Positions 19,159 to 25,597 of a stretch of 25,597 bases of DNA are shown here, piece after piece. The translations under genes were made by a program, and so were the position numbers. Below the pieces are notes generated by a model, which had not been told where the DNA came from, did no database searches, and saw only the letters and a program-made list of their open reading frames with translations. Location of the stretch: assembly GCA_003427395.1 (NCBI GenBank), contig BFEA01000863.1, positions 390,205-415,801 of the forward strand, written 5' to 3'. The stretch comes from Chara braunii. Its lineage: Eukaryota > Streptophyta > Charophyceae > Charales > Characeae. Each line of letters opens with the position of its first letter. Position 1 is the stretch's first letter.

Positions 19159-19893
19159 TCAATTTGTTGCTTTGTACTTTGCGAGTATGGCTGTTCTCCT
19201 TTCCGATAACACATGCTTAAGCACCTTTCGGTCCCAGTCAAAGTGCGGCTTTGCAACCTCGAGGTAGTACATACCTAACAACATGTCGAATGGCAAGTCG
19301 CCGCTAATTAGGAATGAAATATGGTGATTAAGTTCCCCACCTCCATGGTAGAAGGTGCAGACTACGTCCTTGACGTAGTCATTGACAACCATGCGCTTTT
19401 TGTTGGCCAGGGTAGATGCTACAAATTTACCCAAGCGATGCACCCGGTCCCCTAGGCGCAATCTCGCAACGTAGTTGCAACTTACGAAGTTCCGTGTGGA
19501 GCCAATGTCTACGAAGCCACCACACTTGCGGCCACGTACATCGACTTCGACGACGAAGTGCTCCCCTCTTGGACCTCTAGATAGTGCCGCCCAAGACTCA
19601 CGAGGGTCCCTTGTCGACCACTCAGTTTCTAAGTCTTCTAAGGCTTCAAACACATCCAACGAATAGAGTGTCGTTTGGTCTAGATGTGTTTTCGGGGTGA
19701 TAAGCGAGTCAAAAACTTCGACCAACTCCTGAAGCGGTGAGGGTACATCAACCATTTCAGCATGAGTAGAAGCAACTCTAACTTCTACTGCCCGATGCGT
19801 TTCCTGAGGTGGAACTCGTAGAAGTCCCTCCCTGAGAAGAAGATCCCCCGAAACCACCTTTGGGAGGAATCTTCTGAGAGACCTTCGCGTTCT
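19159..19893 (-). pseudogene. pol: pol: linker and aspartic protease, element 2
   Basis: One frame is open from 19992 to 19159, but its first residues overlap the gag knuckle in another frame, so pol-like coding is taken from about 19893. The protease cleaves Gag-Pol. The active site reads GFVDIGSTRNFVS: Asp is kept at plus 19507-19509 but the usual Ser/Thr is Ile (plus 19504-19506). The C-terminal FLISGDLPFDMLLGMYYLE, typical of the retropepsin flap-to-end region, is intact. The frame ends in TAA before the RT frame starts. Loss of the Ser/Thr is expected to impair but perhaps not abolish the fold. Confidence 0.85.
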
Positions 19894-19894
19894 T

Positions 19895-21661
19895 ATGTCT
19901 AAACTGTTGATGGTCATCTTTGCCGCAGTTGATGCAAGCTCCTCGCGAGTACCGGTCCCTCCACTTCCTGATCTAGGCCAACCCTCACCCAAGCCGGAGT
20001 CTTGTTTGAGTTATGTGCCTGCCCCTTACTATTTTGTTGACCGCCCTTGCCGCGACCAGTTGCCTTCCCATTAGTTATCGCGGCGAGGTTTCCACCCTCT
20101 AGACTCTCCTCGTCGCCTAACTTTATATCCTCCACAAGATCAGAAAGATCATCAATCTCGGTTTGATTCCCTTCGGAATCAACCATCATCAATTGACTAT
20201 CCTTCTTTTTCCATTCTTCTTCTTCCTATCGTTTGTTGCATGTTGTTGTACTCCTCCTAGCTTAGCCCCCAAATCTAAGGTCTTCTTGCTGAAGGAGTCA
20301 AGACTGTAATAATCGATGCTTGCCTCAATGACCATTAATTTCTTGATGTCTGTGGGAAGACATCTCAAGAAAATGGTCAACAAGACTTGTGAATCGTAGC
20401 AGACACCAGGGGCGACAATGAGTTTCTCCACGGCAGAGGTGACCTCATGCGCATACTTGTACTTTCTAGTATTAAGCCGGGACAACACATCAGTGGCCTG
20501 CTGGGATGCTATGGGTTGTGCCATCGCGTTTCAACCAACTCCATGAAGCTCTCTAATGTGTGGGCTTGAGCCTAGTCATTCTTACACCTGCCAAATCCCT
20601 TGGACGCCACTAGTCCATCTAGCCATCTCGCTGCTGATCCCTCAAGGTATGAGGTGGTAGTGATCACCTCTTTCTCTCGCAACGTCCTCTTCGCACTTGC
20701 CTGCATTGGAACCATCCTCAACCAAATGTCGAGTGCCTCGTCCTTCTTATCACCAGAGAAGGTCTGAGGTGGTTTTAGTGGAGTCTTGGGGTACCAAGGC
20801 TGTTGTGATCCCATTTGTGGGACCGACTGCTGCCCCATAGCTGCAGCAGCTGGACCTAAGGATGAAGAAACAGCAGTCTGTGCTGCTGCGGCTGACGTAC
20901 CACTTGGTGGGATACCAAACTGAGGTACAAATGGGCCTGTCATCGCCAGCAATGGAGGAGGCAATGGAAAAGCTGTCGCTGGCCTGATACTAGGCCTGCC
21001 TGTTGTAGAAGGGACTGTTCTTCCCTTCCCCTGCATAGCACTCAGTATCTGGTCAAGAGTATCCTGGATATCATCCAATTTTTTGTCCGTGTAAGCGTAC
21101 ATGCTCAGCATACCCGCCTTGAGGATCTTACCCGTGTTGTCAAGGGTCGAGTCATCTAAGGCCTTCTAATGCAGCTTTGTTTGCCCTTCTGTTCTCTAGC
21201 CTAGGTTTCCTATTTCTAATCTATGTTTCTCTTTTGGTAGCTTCTCTAAGTACCTTCTCTAACCTTTAGTGGATCAACTCCGCATGTTGGAGTTCTATTG
21301 CCTCTCGGGTGCATGGAGGTGGCGAGTTGTATTGCAAGCCCGCAATCTGACTAGGAGTGCTTGCACTCATCCCACTAGACGCTGCCTGTGAGCTTGTCGG
21401 CATGCCTAATGTCTGTTGACCCTGAGATTTAGTAGCAGAGGTAGCCATAGCTCTAGCAGTGGCACATGCCACTGCCAGTACTTGCTCGGCTGCTGCTGCT
21501 GCTTCCCTAGCCCTTTGCAAACGTTCAGCTACTACCTCCCGTCGTATAGCTCTCTTGCCCTCAGATGGTAAAGCCTGGTGCACGATGGGGATCCTAAGAG
21601 ATTCCTGATGTGTCACCCTTCTCCCTGCAGATCTATCCTCCCTACTACCTTGTCCGCTCAT
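19895..21661 (-). pseudogene. gag: gag of element 2, frameshifted
   Basis: It starts at an ATG at 21661 (MSGQGSREDRSAGRR). The N-terminal part is rich in Ala/Gln/Ser and charged helix (REVVAERLQRAREAAAAAEQ). Four frame segments follow: 21661-21266, 21111-20572, 20524-20189 and 20192-19914. The second holds a Pro/Ala/Gln linker and then the capsid start (PPQTFSGDKKDEALDIWL ... AARWLDGL). The third holds the rest of the capsid. The fourth is G/K/Q-rich. A nucleocapsid knuckle at 19895-19936, in yet another frame, reads C-I-N-C-GKDD-H-QQFR-H, so the last Cys of CCHC is His. At least four frame changes break it. Confidence 0.85.
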
Positions 21662-22900
21662 CGGCTAAGCAGATCACTATCTGCACTAGAGCCCTCACTG
21701 GGGCTTACCACAACATGTGTCTGACTGAGTTGAAAAAAAATAAAAATAAATAATATTCGCCACCTGGGCTACCAATCAAGTGGTGTCAATGGCATTTTCA
21801 CAGACTGAGCAAATGATCTATTCCTACTTTGATCAGTTCTCTTACAGCAGCATCACATGCAACTGGCAACGGTAGACTACTACAGTTCTAATCTAATGCT
21901 GTCTGTCAGGTAATAGCAGTCTGTCCACCATAACTAATAAAAAATAAAAATAAATCAAGTGCACAAATGTATGTAGAAATGGGAATAATTGTGTTTGTGT
22001 ACGAGCACCAATTTGGAACCTTCCCTTCCCCTGTATTCATCGATCCTGTTTTCCATTATCAAGCAGCAGTGTCTATGATGTGCACATTGGCCCACCCCTA
22101 TGCCCACGAAACTGCTTATGGCCAGCACTACCCCCCATTTGTTTATCCTCGCGTGCAAGGAGCCTTAAGTCCAATGATCTGGCTGATCGAGAGGCAATTT
22201 AAGAACAGCCCCCGAAGTCCTCAGGAATTATTTAACGTCGCAGACAGGACGACGATCACAACCAGATATCAGATCCCCGCCAGAGGTTCTTTATAGACGG
22301 TCTGGTACACGTGTCGCATAGGACTGGCCAGTCCACCTTCCCTCTACAGCGCAGCAAAGAGCTCAAAGGACGCGTGCTCTACTCCCATGGGTTGGCATGG
22401 TGACCGTGACCCGTGCTTCGACCAGGGCCCTTCAGAGGCACTGCTGTCTCCTGCCAGATGCGCCACCAGGAAGAATGTCGACTCTCAAGGTAGAGCGCTC
22501 ACGACTCCTGAACCAGAAGAGGACACTCAAGTTGAACTCGATTCCTACAAAGAGATTGAGATGGGAAGATAACGTAAGGGAACAACGAACCTGAAGATAG
22601 CTGCCCCCAACCACAGATTTCTCACCAATTGAACCGAAGTGCATTTGATGACTGGTCATAGCCTTGGTACCACCCACAATGCAATGCACCTCAACCAGAA
22701 TGCAATGTCAGCATGCTCTCATCATCCCACATACATCTGCTGTCGCCACAACTCCCATGCTGTCGCAAAAGCCTTCGTGCCAGACTCCCCTCTACCCGGG
22801 AGTGGCTAAACAAGCCAGCGCCAATGTATCCTCACTGCATAGAAGCTTCGGCAGCGCACCAAGTAACAAAGTCGCCATCGCCGGTAACGGCGATATCAAA
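21662..22900 (-). other. 5' untranslated leader of element 2
   Basis: About 1.2 kb between PBS and gag without supported coding. The identical 17-mer AAAAAATAAAAATAAAT occurs at 21735-21751 and 21939-21955, 187 bases apart, and may mark an internal duplication or old insertion. It shows no TTGACC array or GA tract like the element 1 leader. Confidence 0.7.
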
Positions 22901-22915
22901 CCAGCTCTGATACCA
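22901..22915 (-). other. Primer-binding site (initiator Met tRNA type), element 2
   Basis: Minus-strand TGGTATCAGAGCTGG, three bases inside the 5' LTR end at 22919. It fits the usual plant initiator Met tRNA site. Confidence 0.93.
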
Positions 22916-22918
22916 AAT

Positions 22919-23631
22919 TGCAAGGAATATGAGCAAGAGCGATAGACAGAAATCCAAGTTGCAAAATCACGATGTAGCCCAGATAGTCATGTACCAAGCA
23001 GAGAACACAATGCACCAAGATTCCATCCAAATAAGAGCAAATACAATGAGCTCGCATGCCAATGTTGACGCTCTTTGGAAACACCAACACAGTATCCAAT
23101 GTCGCTCCTACTGTATGGTGACCAGCGCCCAGCCTACACTACTCAACCTATCTACACCTATCTCGTTCATGCAACTGGATCACATTGAAGTCGAAGACCA
23201 ATGTTCGTGACGTGGCCCTTTACAGTTGGGCACGTCCAGGCAGCCGTCCAGGCTCCAAGTGTTTGTCGCATTCTCATTGGCCCGTGGAGGTTGTGTGACG
23301 ACAATGCTGCTTTCTCATTCCTCCGTGGCCAGTGTGTGATGTGTCGGCCTCCCAATGTGAGTGCCCAGGGTGCAACCAACCGGGGCCCTGGGGGCTCAAC
23401 TGTGCAGCGCAGCTGTTCCTTCTGGAAAGAGCCAGCAAAGGCTCACGTTGCTTTGTAACCAACTGGCGTGCTGCAACTGTCTGATACCCCACATATGTAA
23501 AAATGTCGAACAGAGACCTCACGTGGATATTCAAGCCTGACTTCACTTAGGGCGGGCACAATGCTTCCTGGGGCCCAGAGCCCAGAACACTTGCATGTCT
23601 GTAAGGGTCCCGTGAGGGCTCAATCCTCGCA
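22919..23631 (-). repeat. 5' LTR of element 2 (with internal deletion)
   Basis: 713 bp. It matches 15084-16177, but the block equivalent to 15342-15759 is missing at the junction 23213/23214, and it has about 38 extra bases near 23016-23053. TG and CA termini are kept. The missing block may have included promoter or R-region sequence; I cannot place a TATA box in it. Confidence 0.94.
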
Positions 23632-23636
23632 CGTCC
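23632..23636. repeat. Target site duplication, right (element 2)
   Basis: CGTCC follows the terminal CA of the LTR and equals 15079-15083. Confidence 0.92.
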
Positions 23637-24548
23637 AATACTCATGGAGGTTAACAAGCTGTCTGTCTGGGTTCGATGCAGCCGTGATAATGATAGTGCA
23701 TTGTGTTTGGGGCGAGATGGTAGTCGTTGGACTCGTTGGAAGTATATAAGATATGGACAAGCATTCAGCGCTATTCGCCAGGTGTACATGCAGGAAAGCA
23801 AGGAAAGGGGAATGCCTTCTAAAGTGGAACCTGTGCTCCTTTTCTCCCATGGTGTACACCGGCATCAGTGGATGACTCACCAATCCAGAGGCAAGGTCTC
23901 ACTTGCCCAGATCCTTCTTCTGACCGTTGATTTTGCAGATCGACTGGCAGAAACGAAGAATCTCACTGTTTAGAACTTTGCTAAGGAAATTGTGGAGTGA
24001 GCCTGGGTGTCAGGTATTTCCTTCTTTGAGTTTTTTTTCAGGGACAAAGGTCCATAAATTTATAAGAATTGAACATGTCAAATCTCTGAGTCTCCTCTTA
24101 TGGTTGAGTTTGGCATACGCAAAGTAGCCTGAAGTATGAGCGTCCAAAAACTGTTAACAAAGCGTCTACAGTGGTGAGCCTTCATAATAACCTCTAATTT
24201 GTGTCTCACCAAGGGCTCCCATCAGGTGTTCACTTCCTATAGTCAAGGACACAACGCTGTCGCCTGCAGCGAGAGTAGCATCACTAGCTTGACACTGACA
24301 GGCATGGGAAGAGTATGCAATGAACCTCACAATTCCAAACCAACTCGAACATGCAAGGTGAGAGCATTCACAGGAAGTTCACACCGCACCAGAGAGATGA
24401 CACATGAGCCAGCGCCAGATATGTTCCCACTCAAAATATGAGAAGTTTACAATTGGAGAGTTCAAGTAACCAGCGGCTGTTCCGGCAATTCAACACTGCA
24501 ATCCTGACTCAGGTATGTACTCAACTCCTCCTCCGTTGATGTCTGGCT

Positions 24549-24650
24549 TCCCTCTCTCTCTCTACCTGTCTCTTCTCTCTTCTCTTGCTCAAGTCTTCGT
24601 CCTCTTGACCTCACTGTGCTCAAGATCTCCCTCTCTCTCTCTCTCCCTTT
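24549..24650 (+). repeat. CT-rich tracts
   Basis: Two CT dinucleotide-rich stretches (24549-24595, 24627-24650) separated by non-repetitive sequence. Confidence 0.85.
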
Positions 24651-25175
24651 AGGATCTGCCCTGAATACAACTGCGATGTATTCCCCGAACCTCCGCAGCT
24701 ATGGCCGTCTCCTTCCTTCTCCCTAGCTTTGGTAACCAGATGTCTCCTTTCTCGCTGGGCACTTGCTCCTCTCCTTGTGCCCCCTCCCATCCACGTCGCA
24801 CTGTCTCACAAGTAACCCACAGTACTTCTGCAATTTGCACATGAATAGTTGATCCTTCCTGCTGATGCTGCTGAGTTTTTATACTTGCTGATCCGCCTTC
24901 CAGACATCTTCCATTGGTTATGGGTCGGCCCTCTTGCCTTAGTTCCGTGCTTCTGGAAACTCACGGATTCTTCTTGGGTTTGGCTGCTTGCGTGGATCAA
25001 CTGACACCTAGCCTAACGGCCCTGGTAATCCTGGCTGAAGTTGTGATGCCTCCTAAAGACAAACTTTTCAACCCATATGTTATGATCCTGGACAATTTTG
25101 AGGTACACATTCATCAGATAGTACTGCCGTCCAATTGCAGAAAGAAATGAATGAACTTGAGAGGAGAGAGAAGGT

Positions 25176-25214
25176 TAGAAGAAGAAGAAGAAGTAAGAAA
25201 GAAGAAGAAGATGA
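25176..25214 (+). repeat. GAA-rich microsatellite
   Basis: Interrupted (GAA)n tract preceded by GA-rich sequence from about 25158. Confidence 0.9.
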
Positions 25215-25597
25215 TGTACACCAGCATGGACAAATGACAAAGCTCTTCTTCTTCGCCAAACTCTCTCTTCCTGCTTATCTCCTCCTCTATTATTCACACA
25301 AGAAATAATAATACAATGTTGAATGGCTGAACCAGAATCCCTCTTCTACTGCAGGTATCACTTGAGCTCCACCATAGCCATGGACGCTCCCTCACTCTTC
25401 ACTCTCATAGGCCGAGGCTATGGCGGACTGCTTGGGCCTTGCCCTGCTGTGCAAAGGACAACGCAAAGCAGCTATGGCTGCTCTAGCTCAGGCCGCCATG
25501 CCTGACTCTGCCTCGAAGCTTCTTGGTGTAGCTCTCCCCAGCTGGGGTCTCCCTGCTGCAGCGCCCACCAAGGTGATGAAGATGGCTGCCACCATAG

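Larger units (their letters stand above)
15084..23631 (-). mobile_element. Ty3/gypsy chromovirus, element 2 (complete, degenerate)
   Basis: An 8548-bp minus-strand LTR retrotransposon with every boundary visible. A 5-bp target duplication CGTCC flanks it (15079-15083 and 23632-23636). Both LTRs begin TG and end CA. The PBS for initiator Met tRNA abuts the 5' LTR, and a polypurine tract abuts the 3' LTR. Gag, protease, RT, RNase H, integrase and chromodomain follow in chromovirus order. About 26 differences in about 405 aligned LTR positions (hand count, roughly 6 percent) make it older than element 1. Frameshifts and lost catalytic residues show it is dead. Confidence 0.96.
23637..25597. other. 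Unassigned right flank, no supported gene
   Basis: Short open frames on both strands lack domains I recognise. A TATATAA at 23743-23749 stands alone. CT-rich tracts lie at 24549-24595 and 24627-24650, and GAA-rich sequence at 25176-25214. GCTATGGC (complement of GCCATAGC) occurs at 24698, 25417 and 25471, with near copies ACCATAGCC at about 25371 and ACCATAG at the very end. This mix resembles the element 1 leader read on the other strand, so the edge may enter another element. Confidence 0.45.

Noticed and set aside
23743-23749. TATATAA as a promoter
   Set aside because: An isolated AT motif with no gene or element start downstream.
1-25597. CRISPR arrays, bacterial operons or prophage
   Set aside because: No spaced identical repeats, ribosome-binding sites or bacterial genes; all evidence is eukaryotic.

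Overview
This window is a repeat-dominated stretch of a large eukaryotic nuclear genome. A broken U6 snRNA copy at 14672-14736 has the 5' stem sequence typical of green-lineage (plant/streptophyte) U6. Two Ty3/gypsy chromoviruses with initiator-Met-tRNA-type primer sites and plant-style chromodomains agree with this. A land plant or charophycean alga is likely, and Chara would fit the style of the sequence, but no host gene here proves the species. I found no convincing intact host protein gene.

Layout. (1) 1-7963: a plus-strand Ty3/gypsy chromovirus (element 1) whose 5' LTR is cut by the window edge. It has a PBS, a 1.4-kb leader rich in simple repeats, gag, and pol in the order protease, RT, RNase H, integrase, chromodomain, then a 3' LTR with a TATA box. 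The coding part carries seven in-frame stops and about seven frame changes. (2) 7964-15078: non-coding DNA holding small elements. These are an 84-bp SINE-like retroposon with 16-bp target duplications (8778-8861) and a relative at 12291-12385, a 367-bp hAT-type MITE with a perfect 8-bp target duplication and a G-quadruplex-prone core (8918-9284), a long (CT)n tract, degenerate minisatellites, local duplications, an N gap, and the U6 pseudogene. (3) 15084-23631: a complete minus-strand chromovirus (element 2) flanked by a 5-bp duplication CGTCC. Both LTRs, PBS and polypurine tract can be placed to the base. Its catalytic motifs are mutated. (4) 23637-25597: unassigned DNA with CT and GAA tracts and several copies of a recurring 8-mer.

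How the parts relate. Both chromoviruses share PBS type, domain order and chromodomain style, so they belong to one broad lineage. LTR divergence (3 differences in 174 positions for element 1; about 26 in about 405 for element 2, counted by hand) suggests element 1 inserted later. Neither can make active enzymes. The most unusual signals outside standard features are the 8-mer GCCATAGC, seen 14 times and concentrated in the element 1 LTR/leader and at the right edge; an array of 12 TTGACC (W-box-like) motifs in the element 1 leader; the very short SINE-like family; and the hAT MITE.
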